From: Xestospongia muta
Taxonomy: Eukaryota > Porifera > Demospongiae > Haplosclerida > Petrosiidae
Length of the DNA stretch: 64,000 nt
Reading direction: 5' to 3'
Assembly (NCBI GenBank): GCA_963693285.1
Contig: OY848925.1
Location: 1,528,932 to 1,592,931 of the forward strand
This document shows positions 1 through 11,737 of this stretch, piece after piece. Made by a program: the position numbers and the translations under genes. Positions within the stretch are counted from its first letter, which is position 1. Every line of letters starts with the position of its first letter. Below the pieces are notes generated by a model. The model was not told the DNA's origin. It saw only the letters and a list, made by a program, of their open reading frames with translations, and did not search any database.

Positions 1-81
1 AGTTATAAGTAGTGGGTCATTTGTTCATGTAGTTGTTTATTATGATCATTAACAACAATGGTAACTGAAGTATGCACTCTT

Positions 82-523
82 AAAATAGCATTTTTTGTCA
101 TTTCAACCGTTTTCCTCGTTACCATTATCTCATCAATATGACATAGCCCAATATTGAGTTACCACAAAGCCAAAACTGGTTTAATTCAATATGCATAAAG
201 TCAACTAGAAGCCAAAAAGCACTCTTTGTAGTTTATGTCTGATAATTCAAACTATGTGAGAGATAGATACTATTTTAACTTAACAATTGCAACTGGATTG
301 GTTTCAGTTGAAATAGTATCTGCTTATAGTTACAATTGAAGCCAAGATTCATTTATTATAGCAAAGCAGGTGTAAAAGCAATGTGGTTGTAGATGCACCT
401 GGTTAGCTTTATGCATTATATGTTACACTAGTTTTGGCCTTGTAACAATTTAGAATGGGTTTACATCATATTGATGAAACTGTGATAACAAAGACCTCAG
501 TTAAAATGACAAAATGCTTTTTT
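82..523. repeat. Foldback (MITE-like) element with ~115-bp imperfect inverted arms
   Basis: The sequence from about 82 to 200 is repeated, inverted and imperfectly, at about 408-523; both ends carry the motif AGCATTTT..GTCATTT. A short internal palindrome around GATACTATTT/AAATAGTATC lies between the arms. Related copies lie at 28338-28708 and, as single arms, near 9155-9300 and 9645-9680, so this is a dispersed non-autonomous element. I see no open reading frame and no clear target duplication. Confidence 0.6.
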
Positions 524-1106
524 CAGTGCATGACTGGTTCATGAGACTATTAATATATATTTATAAATTAGAGAAAATGACTTAGTAAATATGCCTTATT
601 TATAGCCTGGCTTTGGAACACCATATTCAATCATGGTCACACTATAGAAATTCTTAGAAGAGTATGAGCTTATTATAAACTGTAGCACAATATACCAAGA
701 AATTAGAGTTATAACCACATGACAAACAGAACATTACTTCAGTGGCATATTCCAGTATATTGTTGCTCAATATAGTATTTAGTGATTAAATAACTTAAAT
801 TCTTTTTCCAGATCCAGCAACCAATATGTACGGTGTCATATATACAGTTTTCTTAGTTAATTATATGATACATCAGCATTATTATATACTAGCACTCCTT
901 TGTCAGAATAAATATGAAATAATCATAATGGTTAACTGACATAACTAGTTTATATTTTATCTTGTAGTTATGCATGCATGCTGACTTATATTTTTTTCTA
1001 TGACTTCATTAGTTAACATAAGATGATATGGTTTCTATTAACATATAAACTTGAAATGCACACTATAAATCAATTATAGTAGCTAGTTGAAACAATCCTT
1101 TGCAAG
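524..1106. other. Intergenic region upstream of G1
   Basis: About 580 bases of AT-rich sequence between the foldback element and the G1 start codon. I see no coding exon. The G1 promoter should be here, but I cannot identify a convincing TATA box or other element. Confidence 0.5.
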
Positions 1107-4100
1107 ATGGAACTCTTCTTAAAACTGCTTCTAGTTTCTTATATTTTCCTCTTTCCATTGACAGGTTTGTTAAAAATATATTACTAGCAAAGTTATGCTT
1201 AATTTACCAATTTTTTAAAATTTATTTATATAGGAGCTGCTCTACCATTTTTCAATTATTCCAGTTTTGTTACTACTAATATATTGACTGGAGTTGATGA
1301 TGGTAGTGCTTCAGTTACACTTCCATCATCTATACAGTTTGGAGAAACAACATACTCTACTGCTTATGTAAGAACTACAGCAATATAGTACCATGTAATT
1401 TTTGAAGCTGTCAATTTTTTCAGGTACACAGTAATGGGATTATTGTATTAACTGATCCAGGCTCTAATAATTTGGCTACACCAGCGCCATTTCCTACAAC
1501 ATTACCAATTGTTGCACCTTTCTGGGATGATGTGGACTTGACACGAACTGGTCAAGTTAACTACATTAATATTACTAGTGGAGCAGCTGGAAACACTGCA
1601 AATGTTATAACACAAGTAAATGACTTTTTATCCACAAATCTTGGAATGACTTTTAATGCTGACTGGATACTAGCAGTTCAATGGGAGAATGTGTGTCATG
1701 TCAAAGATGATTTATGTACAGCTAATAATGTAAGTTATCTCTCAAATTCCCTTAATTCTTAGTGTCATATATGGATTTTTAGCCAAATACCTTTCAAGCT
1801 GTCCTAGCTAGACAAAATAATGAATCATTTGCAATCTTTACATACGAATGTGGTAAACTCAATTGGATGTATGAAGAGTCTGTGATTGGATTCAGTGCAA
1901 ACAATTCTTTCTACAGAAATCATGCACTGTCAGGAACAAATCAAGTGCTTGATATTGCTTGCCTAAACTCACCTACATCAAATTATAGCAATGTTGTATA
2001 TAAAACAGGTATAATGTATTTGATGATTCACATTTTACTACTAGTATTTTTAATATTGAAGGTTGTGGTCCCAATGAGATTATTTATAATAATAGCTGTG
2101 AAAGCGTTACTTGTTTACAAGATCAACCTTGCCAAAATGGAGGAGCCTGTATTATAGGATCTTCTCCTGATCAGTACACCTGTAATTGTGCAGGTACTGG
2201 ATATACAGGAGTGAACTGTACAGAAGGTAACAATAATAAAATTGCACTTTACATAACTGAAATATTATGATTCTTTAGACATTAATGAATGTTCTTTTAG
2301 ATTAATATGTGATAATAATGCTGTCTGTACCAACACTCCTGGAAGTTTTACATGTACATGTAACAGTGGATATACAGGAAATGGACAGTCATGCACAGGT
2401 TTGTTGTTTATTAAAGTAAAGTCAACTCTTGTGCTAGAATAAATTTTGTGGTTGCTATAAAATCCGTGAAAACCTCAAGTATGTAGATATGTAATCATAG
2501 ATGCTATGTCTATGATGTATAGTTTGTCCTCTACGGGGACTAATTTCCCGTAATGCTCGAGTAAAATTTGTATGATTGCTTGAATTATTTACCTTTGTAG
2601 TTGTTGTTGTTTAATATTAAAATTTAAAAACTTGTTTTAAAATTCGCTTGAGATCTGAAAAGATTTCATATTCTAAAGTATTATTGAACTCTACAGAGAC
2701 TTATTTGTCCTTTGAAGCACTCGTTCATGCATCGTGGGCAAATAGCCCCGCAGTAGAGAGTCAATATTATAGGATAGGGTCCTCTAACGAGGGTTACTTA
2801 TTGACCTCAAATGACCCGATGTGATAATGGAGAATGACAAAAAGTGTATTCTAGAGCTCTTTTATTACGTATACAACAGTGAAACGTTAACAGAAACACT
2901 GGAGGAGATTTCTAAGTAATTTTTGGAGGTTACAGCCATTGTAAAACTATTGTTCCAATGAGCACTAGCTAGCTGTAAACAATGTAGAAAGTATATAATT
3001 GCTGTTTATCTTGCAGTAAGTCTATATTTCGTTGTATATTTATTACCTAGATTATACAGGCTAACAAACTGTACAACAGTAATAGTTTGTTTATTTACAT
3101 ATTATTAAGGGACAGTATAAAGTTACACATGGTCAGTATACAGGCCTCAAAGGGTCACAGGCAGGAGGCAAAAATTCTTGAACCTTGCTGTATATGGAGT
3201 AGAACAGTGGCTTAAAAGTTCTCTCAAAATTTTCCTGCCTGTCTATTTATTTGCTGTTCATATTTTCTATGTTGTTGTTTGACATTTTCTGCTTTGTTTT
3301 TATATTAATTTGTTTGTGGTTTATCACAGTACACAAAGGCTTAATCAATATTGTATTTACTAATCCAAGAATAATGCTGGACTTAAGTTAACTCCATTTA
3401 TTTTCTAGACATTGATGAATGTTCTACTAATACTGATAACTGTGATAATAATGCTGCTTGTACCAACACTGTTGGCAGTTTCACATGTAGATGTAACAGT
3501 GGATATACAGGAAATGGACAGTCATGCACAGGTTTGTGGTTTATTACATTAGACAAAGGCTTAATATTGCATATACTGATCAATACAGAACTTAAGTCAA
3601 CTTCATTCATTCACCAGATATAGATGAATGTTCTACTAATACTGATAACTGTCATGCTCTTGCTACCTGTACCAACACGGCTGGCAGTTTCACATGTACA
3701 TGTAACACTGGATATACAGGAAATGGACAGTCATGCACAGGTTTGTGGTTTATCACAGTACACATAGGCTTAATCAATATTGTATTTACTAATCCAAGAA
3801 CAATGCAGGGCTTAAGTTAACTCCATTTATTTTCTAGACATTGATGAATGTTCTACTAATACTGATAACTGTGATAATAATGCTGCTTGTACCAACACAG
3901 CTGGTAGTTTCACGTGTAGATGTAACAGTGGATATACAGGAAATGGACAGTCATGTACAGGTTTGTGGTTTATTACATTAGACAAAGGCTTAATATTGCA
4001 TATGCTAATCAGTACAGAACTTAAGTCAACCTCATGATTTTCTAGATATTGATGAATGTTCTGCTAATACTGATAACTGTGATAATAATGCTGCTTGTAC

Positions 4101-6590
4101 CAACACAGCTGGCAGTTTCACGTGTACATGTAACACTGGATATACAGGAGATGGACAGTCATGCACAGGTTTGTGGTTTATTACATTAGACAAAGGCTTA
4201 ATATTGCATATACTGATCAATACAGAACTTAAGTCAACCTCATTCATTCTCTAGACATTGATGAATGTTCTACTAATACTGATAACTGTGATAATAATGC
4301 TACCTGTACCAACAATGCTGGCAGTTTCACATGTACATGTAACAGTGGATATACAGGAAATGGACAGTCATGCACAGGTTTGTGGTTTATCACAGTACAT
4401 AAAGGCTTAATCAATATTGTATTTACTAATCCAAGAACAATACAGGACTTAAGTTAACTCCATTTATTTTCTAGACATTGATGAATGTTCTGCTAATACT
4501 GATAACTGTGATAATAATGCTGCTTGTACCAACACAGCTGGCAGTTTCACGTGTAGATGTAACAGTGGATACACAGGAAATGGACAGTCATGTAGAGGTT
4601 TGTGGTTTATTACATTAGACAAAGGCTTAATATTGCATATACTGATCAATACAGAACTTAAGTCAACCTCATTCATTCTCTAGACATTGATGAATGTTCT
4701 ACTAATACTGATAACTGTGATAATAATGCTGCTTGTACCAACACAGTTGGCAGTTTCACATGTACATGTAACACTGGATATACAGGAAATGGACAGTCGT
4801 GCACAGGTTTGTGGTTTATCACAGTACACAAAGGCTTAATCAATATTGTATTTATTAATCCAAGAACAATACAGGACTTAAGTTAACTCCATTTATTTTC
4901 TAGACATTGATGAATGTTCTGCTAATACTGATAACTGTGATAATAATGCTGCTTGTACCAACACAGCTGGCAGTTTCACGTGTAGATGTAACAGTGGATA
5001 TACAGGAAATGGACAGTCATGTACAGGTTTGTGGTTTATTACATTAGACAAAGGCTTAATATTGCATATACTGATCAATACAGAACTTAAGTCAACCTCA
5101 TTCATTCTCTAGACATTGATGAATGTTCTACTAATACTGATAACTGTGATAATAATGCTGCTTGTACCAACACTGTTGGCAGTTTCACATGTACATGTAA
5201 CACTGGATATACAGGAAATGGACAGTCATGCACAGGTTATCACAGTACACAAAGGCTTAATCAATATTGTATTTACTAATCCAAGAACAATGCAGGGCTT
5301 AAGTTAACTCCATTTATTTTCTAGACATTAATGAATGTTCTACTAATACTGATAACTGTGATAATAATGCTGCTTGTACCAACACTGTTGGCAGTTTCAC
5401 GTGTAGATGTAACACTGGATATACAGGAGATGGACAGTCATGTACAGGTTTGTGGTTTATTACAATAAAGATAAGCAATATTGTATATACTGATCATTAC
5501 TGATTTCAGGGCTTACCTATTTTGAATCAACTTCATTCATTCAACAGATATAGATGAATGTTCTACTAATACTGATAACTGTCATGCTCTTGCTACCTGT
5601 ACAAACACTGCAGGCAGTTTCACATGTACATGTAACACTGGATATACAGGAAATGGACAGTCATGTACAGGTTTGTGATTTATTACAGTAGACAAAGCTT
5701 AATATTGCACATGCTAATCAGTACATGACTTATGTCAATCTCATTAATTTTCTAGACATTGATGAATGTTCTACTAATACTGATAACTGTGATAATAATG
5801 CTAACTGTACCAACACTGTTGGCAGTTTTACATGTACATGTAACAATGGATTTAGTGGAAATGGACTGTCATGTACAGGTTTGTGGTTTATTACACTAGG
5901 CAAAAGTTTAATCAATATTCCATATAATATTATACTGACCACTATTCATATAGAACAATTCAAGACTTACTAATTTTGAGTTGAATTCATCTTTCATCTA
6001 GATATTGATGAATGTTCTACTAATTCTGATAATTGTCATACACTTGCTACATGTACCAATACTCCTGGCAGTTTTATGTGTACATGTAACACTGGATATA
6101 CAGGAAATGGACAGTCATGTACAGGTCTGTACAATATTCAGTCAATATTTTGCATAATTATACTGCTCATTAATCATGTGCACAAAAGAATGCAGCATCA
6201 AATAATTTTGAGTCAATCAAAAAAATTTTTTTCCTAGATCTTGATGAATGTTCTACTAATACTCACAGCTGCCATGTCAACGCTACTTGTACTAACATTA
6301 TAGGTAGCTTTATATGTCACTGTAATTCTGGATTTACTGGTAATGGTATGGTATGTACAGGTTAGTGAGTTAATTTTGTCCATATAGCAATATTTTCTTG
6401 TGTTATGATATTCAACATGACTATTTTCATTATATACAGCTTCAATGAGTTGATTTTTCAGGCATATGATTATAATTTTTTTATAGAGCTTTGTTATTTA
6501 AGAGAGAGCTGTAAAAGGAAATTGTATATTAGTGTCTGTCAGCACTTTAAGAGGAAAGGAGGTGCTGTTCCTCTATCATGTGAAATTTGA
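1107..6590 (+). CDS. G1: secreted NIDO-EGF-(cbEGF)15 protein
   Basis: Proposed exons: 1107-1164, 1234-1367, 1424-1729, 1783-2008, 2062-2226, 2279-2398, 3409-3531, 3618-3740, 3838-3960, 4046-4168, 4255-4377, 4475-4597, 4684-4806, 4904-5026, 5113-5235, 5325-5447, 5548-5670, 5756-5878, 6002-6124, 6238-6360, 6487-6590. They total 2835 nt (944 residues); all introns are GT-AG with consistent phase. Residues 1-20 are a hydrophobic signal peptide. Residues ~20-240 form a NIDO (nidogen extracellular) domain with the APFWDDVD motif and the [17 protein letters not shown] block. One EGF follows (~242-296), then fifteen cbEGFs, fourteen of exactly 41 residues, most starting [12 protein letters not shown]. 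The last 34 residues are the family four-cysteine tail. No membrane segment is seen, so an extracellular matrix or soluble adhesion role is inferred. G1 is the only member with NIDO and lacks the furin-site exon of G2-G9. Confidence 0.85.
2529..2758. repeat. Putative MITE in a G1 intron
   Basis: Within the unusually long 1010-bp intron 2399-3408, CTCTACGGGG..CTA..TTTCCCG at 2529-2562 is mirrored by an imperfect inverted copy around 2715-2758. The GC-rich arms stand out from the AT-rich intron. Neighbouring introns in this gene are 52-131 bp, so an insertion explains part of the excess length. No coding sequence is visible. Confidence 0.45.
3311..5447 (+). repeat. 429-bp two-exon tandem repeat unit inside G1
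   Basis: Exon starts 3409/3838, 4046/4475/4904 and 4255/4684/5113 are spaced by 429 bp or close to it (one step is 417). Two alternating intron types separate the exons: one begins GTTTGTGGTTTATTACATTA, the other GTTTGTGGTTTATCACAGTA. The duplicated unit is therefore exon-intronA-exon-intronB, not a single exon. The intron before 3409 is a type-B intron, suggesting that its partner exon was lost when 2399-3310 was rearranged. At 5236 the intron has lost about 8 bp at its donor, leaving GTTATC. Confidence 0.8.
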
Positions 6591-8168
6591 AGAAAAATTT
6601 AATTTAATTTTTTAAAGGTTGATTTGATAATTCCATATATTATACATATACACTATGCCCCTAGATGCCTAACTTTTGCACACTGCAACTTTAACTTATT
6701 CAGTATTATTGAAATCTGTCCTTCCTTTTGTATACATTCTAATGTATTTTCCTATTTTAAGTTATGTGTAGTTGGAAATAACAAATATTTTAATGAGAAA
6801 CAAAGAAATGATATCTTGTTTAATATTTAATTATCATGAAAGCGAACATCATTATCAATTAATACTTATGAATTAATTTTGCAATTAATATCTAATTTTC
6901 ACATAAAGACAAATTTTTAAGAGATAATTTGTGAAAAAATGAAAATTGAACAACTTTAATATCATTTTAAGTATATTGTCCTTCATACTCACAGTTTAGT
7001 TAGAACGCAAAGTTGTCAATATTTATTTATATCTTTCTTTAATTCACACTTTCCCATCTTTGATGTTATGGTCTAGCTTTTATTCTGTTCCTAAATTGAT
7101 TTGTTCCTATATAGTCAATTTGGATAAATGACCTCTCTACAATTTATGGTCAACTATTTTAACACCATTTCCTTTGGCATTTGTGGTCCCTACATTTTCT
7201 TTATCTCAGTTATGTAGATAATATATATTTTATACACTTCTTTCTTTTAACAAAATTGTTCATTATGATATTATCCTTTATTTAATTTCACTTAAGATAA
7301 TATCTAGAGTTATGCATAAAAATTTACTCTCTCAACCCAGCTTTGATTCCTTTCTCATCTTATTTTAAATCCTTCTGAAACTAGAATTCTTGTATGTTGA
7401 ACACTATTATTGAAAACCTCATCATCAATATTCTTTCATTATGTAACTAACACCATGTCCCCATTCGTTTGGAATGTGAGTGCTGTACATCTATAAATCC
7501 CTATTTAAGAGATGCCAGTATGCATTTATCAACAAGTCCTTTCGTTTGGCCATGGTACAATTCCTGTGATGTTATATTTTAGGAGAGTTAAATGTATACA
7601 ACTTTGGCTTATACATATACCATAACATCAGAGATTTTCATGCACACCAGTAAGGAGCAAGTGATGAAGGCACTATTCCAAACACTGCATAAACAAGATA
7701 TTATTAATTAATGTATTGAAATAACGAAATGTGTTGTATCCTAATAATTTGAAATTTGATCTCATACCTGTAAGAGCTATCTTCTTTAAATGCAATACTA
7801 ATAGCTTTGATGTGCTATTAGTCCACTAATTTGTCCTTATTTGGAATATAATGTTTATGTACTGAAGTTCTAAAAGATTTTGTCTCATTAATGCAAGCTA
7901 TTATGTTCATGGTGTCACAACCACACTTTAGTAGACACATCTGGAGAGCTGTTGGGTATTAACATGAAATGATATAATTTATAAGACAACTACAACATTG
8001 TCAAAGTATGTTACAGTAAATTGACAAAGTGTTTATTTGTCAAGCAGGAGGTCAATATTTTAGCATTTAAGGTTATGTTTAGGTTTTAAGTTGTAGGGAT
8101 CTCAATTGAAGCTTCCTTTTCTTTTCAATCACAATGTATGTCTACAAGAAGACCAGTGGAAACTACCA
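6591..8168. other. Intergenic region between G1 and G2
   Basis: AT-rich sequence without a credible gene. The part from about 7530 is duplicated, in the same order, upstream of the orphan promoter at 15700-16480 (shared text includes AATTTGATCTCATACCTGTA and GTCCACTAATTT.TCCTTATTTGG). It is thus an old segmental duplication of family flanking DNA. Confidence 0.55.
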
Positions 8169-8458
8169 GATGAGCATATGTTAATACAGATCACTACTTC
8201 TAAACCTTAAAGAATAATTGTTAAAGCATGTGGCCTGAGATTCAGGCTGTTCAACTGGACCAGATTGAAAGTTCAGACAATCTCATTAGTGTTCCCATTC
8301 TGTCATATTATTCAATAACAGAAGTAGGAGAGACTATAATGGTGTAAATATTTGTGGGCTAATCATGGATTTGAGGTTATGAATATAATTAATACCCGCA
8401 ACTTGTTCCTTTGTTGTTCAAGTTCTACTCGTAACAATTTGAGCAGTATATTTTGACT
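8169..8458 (+). promoter_or_regulatory. Class A upstream block of G2
   Basis: A ~290-bp block ending directly at the G2 start codon is shared, nearly base for base, with G3 (11456-11737), G4 (17045-17327) and an orphan copy (16481-16735). It contains GTGGCCTGAGATTCAGGCTG, AATACCCGCAACTTGTTCCT and ends TTTTGACTATGGA. Conservation up to the ATG suggests it contains the promoter and 5' UTR. No specific factor site is recognised, and recent duplication alone could explain the similarity. Confidence 0.5.
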
Positions 8459-11086
8459 ATGGAGCTCTCTTTTAAATTCTGCCTCTTACTCTTTGCATTG
8501 GCAGGTATGTCAGTTGAACTAGCTATGTTATTATTATAACCTGCTGTTATCTCTATTTAATATAGGTACTGTCACTAATAATCCATCTTGTGGTCCTAAT
8601 GAAATCATTTATAATGATGAATGCAAAGTAAGTACATGTTTACAAGACAAACCTTGTCAACATGAAGGAATATGTAGTATGGGATCTTCTCCTGATCAAT
8701 ACACCTGTGATTGTACAGGTACTGGATATCAAGGAGTGAACTGTGAAGAAGGTATAAGTGTAATGGAGTCACATATACTGTTTGTAATGTATAATATTTT
8801 GTTAATAGATGTGAATGAATGTGAAACTGGAGATCACAACTGTGCCTATTATACTACCTGTGTAAACACTGAGGGTACCTTCATATGTCAATTAATTCAG
8901 GAGGAAGTTATAAAAGATAGATCACGTAGGAGTAAGTGAATTATTCAACTTATTGAAATTGTAGAATCTTTAACATGTTTAGTAGCTATAATCAAAAAAG
9001 GTTTAACAGCTAACATATTGGCTTCACAACTAATAAGAAGCACTTACAATGCTTAGAATTAACTAAATCAACATTCAACATTTATTAACAAAAACCAGAA
9101 CCTTGGTAAAAATCACACTAGGATGTTAACTGGCTTTAAAACTGATAAAATATTTCATTTTGTGATTTCAACCGCTATCTTCGTTACCAGAATCTCATCA
9201 ATATGATGTAAAGGTCAATATTGAGTTACCACAAAGGCAAAATTGATCTAACTCAATTTGTATAAAGTTAAACAGAAGCCAAAAAGTGTTCTTTGTAAAT
9301 TATTTGTTCCAAGAGCAGGTAGTTGTTCCAAGAGCACTCATTAATCTCTTGAGTTACTTATTAGCCTCTTGATGAATATTATGATAAATATAGGTATTTC
9401 TCTGATAGGAGTTTGTAGTGTATTATAATACTGATCCATATCATTAAATATTAAGAATATGCAATTAGATATGTTGCAAGACAAATAGTACCTATACATT
9501 GTAAACATATGTACATTTAAACAAGTATTGTGTCATATAGTGAAGTATTAGTTATCATAGTTTCATCAATTCAATCTATTGAAATTGTAGAATCTTTGAC
9601 TGTTTAGTAGCTATATTCAAAAAGTCTTAACAGCTGGGGTTAATGAAGATCTCAGTTAAAATGACAAAATGCTTTTTTCAGTGGTCTATTAAAAATAACC
9701 TGCTTGGTGGATATAACTATTACCAGGTATTTGTTCCAAGAACACTCATTGATCTCTTGAGTTACTTATTATATAACCTCTTGAAGAATGTTGTCATAAA
9801 TATAGGTATTTGTCTGATAGGACTTTGTAGTGTATTATAATACTGATCCATATCATTAAATATTAAGTATATCCAATTAAATATGTTGCCAGACAAATAG
9901 TACTTATACATTGTAAACATATGCACATTTCAACAAGTATTGTGTCATATAGTGAAGTATTAGTTACTATAGTTTCATCAATACAATGTGCAATGGAATT
10001 TTAAGTTGTCAAAACAAGTGTAGCTTAATACTGAAAGCCAATTAAGAAGCCAAAAAGTAATCTTTGTAGTATATTGCCCACTAATTGAAGCCATGAGCAA
10101 AAGATGGATACATTTTCAAATGAACATACCAGTGGTCAGTCACATAACAAGCTCTAGTACAACATCATAAGGTTGACTATATTGACATACTCTGCAAATT
10201 GTATACTCGTCTCACAAGATCAAATACTTAAGTAAAATTAATATTGTTATATCAAATACAATCTAAATAATCATCCAACAGATGGTTATTATCATGATAA
10301 AATAGAAGTGTGTGTTTATTAAGGGTTAAAAGGCTAATATATGAGGGCATACTTGAGCTTTTTGAACATTCTAACCTTTATACTAAACATGTGATTGCTA
10401 AGAAATTATTTATCATAAGTTTACTTTTTATATATACTATGGGATATAAATAATATGCCACATTTCCTTGTGTTAGTAATACACACATACATTAACTGTT
10501 AGATAATAAGACATCTGTTCTTTATTACATAGTTTTGATTATGTGAAGAATTCTGTAAGAGTAGTGACAAGATGTATAAGTTAATTAATGAATTTATAAA
10601 AAATGACACAATGAGTGATCATATTTATTTGTACAGTTATTGGTCCTCCTTCTCCTCAGCCATGTGGTGGCACCTGTCACTCTAATGCTTCATGTCTGTC
10701 CAACACATGTGTATGTAATTCAGGATTTACTGGAAATGGGACATTTTGTGAAGGTGAGTGAGTTATCTGGTCATTATTAGACACACTTATTATTATTTAT
10801 CAATATATTACTGTACAGTACAGTCACTGTACAGTAATACAGCATATATGGCTATTTTATAGCCCGTGTCTGTGTCTTATGTAACTGGATCCGTCAGCAT
10901 TCTTTGGTGGGAGGAGGGTCTGTACATGTATATGTGACATTTGTCATATTTATAAACATTATAAGTCATGAATTGTTCACTTCTGTAGTTGATTGCTATG
11001 AGGATTGCAAGATGAAGCTTCTTGCTGTAGCCTGTCATGATATAGAGCAGAGAGGAGAAACTCTTCCATTGCCATGTAAAACATGA
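8459..11086 (+). CDS. G2: secreted EGF-cassette protein with furin-type site
   Basis: Exons 8459-8504, 8566-8751, 8809-8931, 10637-10753 and 10989-11086 total 570 nt (189 residues). Exon 1 is a signal peptide ([16 protein letters not shown]). Exon 2 encodes an EGF module ([14 protein letters not shown]... to [10 protein letters not shown]). Exon 3 begins like a cbEGF ([12 protein letters not shown]) but has only four cysteines, then changes to a charged segment ending DRSRR, an R-x-R-R proprotein-convertase-like motif at the exon edge. Exon 4 is an EGF-like module ([21 protein letters not shown]). Exon 5 is the family tail (DCYEDCKMKLLAVACHDIEQ...PCKT). This copy has one extra codon in exon 3 (QLIQEEV). 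All splice phases agree. It is probably secreted; the function is unknown. Confidence 0.8.
8932..10636. other. Long G2 intron with a 412-bp tandem duplication
   Basis: The 1.7-kb intron holds an imperfect tandem duplication with a period of about 412 bp: text beginning TAGTGTATTATAATACTGAT occurs near 9416 and again near 9828. It also carries one arm of the foldback element (about 9155-9300). Further blocks resemble the corresponding introns of G4, G5, G7 and G8. I see no exon in it. Confidence 0.6.
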
Positions 11087-11455
11087 AGTCTGTCAGAATA
11101 ACAAGACAGTTTAAAAAGAGATCAGTATATTAATGATTTTTTCTATTGTTATTTAAATGTAGATTTTAAACAGATATAGTAACTAGCTATATTTTTATTT
11201 GTTATATTTGTTGTCTTTTCCTATAGGCTATAGTATGTTAATACAATAATTATGTTTGGTATAAATTTTAATATGACACATACATTACTGAGATAGATAC
11301 ATTCCTCATTGATTGTACGAAGAGAACAATAAATTGTAGTCCTATAGTTCAAAAATATGACAAATAGTCATATAGAACAAACTAACAATAACATTGTAAT
11401 AATCAGAATTTCTGAATTATTGGTATCTGCTACATTATCAATCGATAATATATAC
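11087..11455. other. G2-G3 intergenic spacer
   Basis: Short AT-rich spacer. The first ~100 bp after the stop codon (AACAAGACAGTTT...) is shared with the 3' flanks of G3-G8 and is probably the 3' UTR. No clear poly(A) signal could be assigned. Confidence 0.45.
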
Positions 11456-11737
11456 AAGATAAGCATATGTTAATACATATCCCTACTTCTAAACCTTAAA
11501 GAATATTGTTAAAGCATGTGGCCTGAGATTCAGGCTGTTCTACTGGACCAGATTGGAAGTTCAGACAATCTTCCATTCTGTCATATTATTCAATAACAGA
11601 AGTAGGAGAGGCTACAATGGTGTAAATATTTGTGGGTTAATCATGGATTTGAGGTTATGAACATAATTAATACCCGCAACTTGTTCCTTTTGTTGTTCAA
11701 GTTCTACACGTAACAATTTGAGCAGTATATTTTGACT
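11456..11737 (+). promoter_or_regulatory. Class A upstream block of G3
   Basis: Nearly identical to the block before G2, with a small deletion in CAATCTTCCATTCTG. It ends TTTTGACTATGGAGCTC at the start codon. Its promoter role is inferred from position and conservation. Confidence 0.5.

Noticed and set aside
3409..5447. Regularly spaced repeats resembling a CRISPR array
   Set aside because: The repeats are 123-bp cbEGF-coding exons with splice sites and related introns, not short palindromic repeats with unique spacers.
3398..5942. Series of ~70-aa - strand reading frames ([17 protein letters not shown]...)
   Set aside because: They are antisense shadows of the cbEGF exons and repeat only because the exons do.
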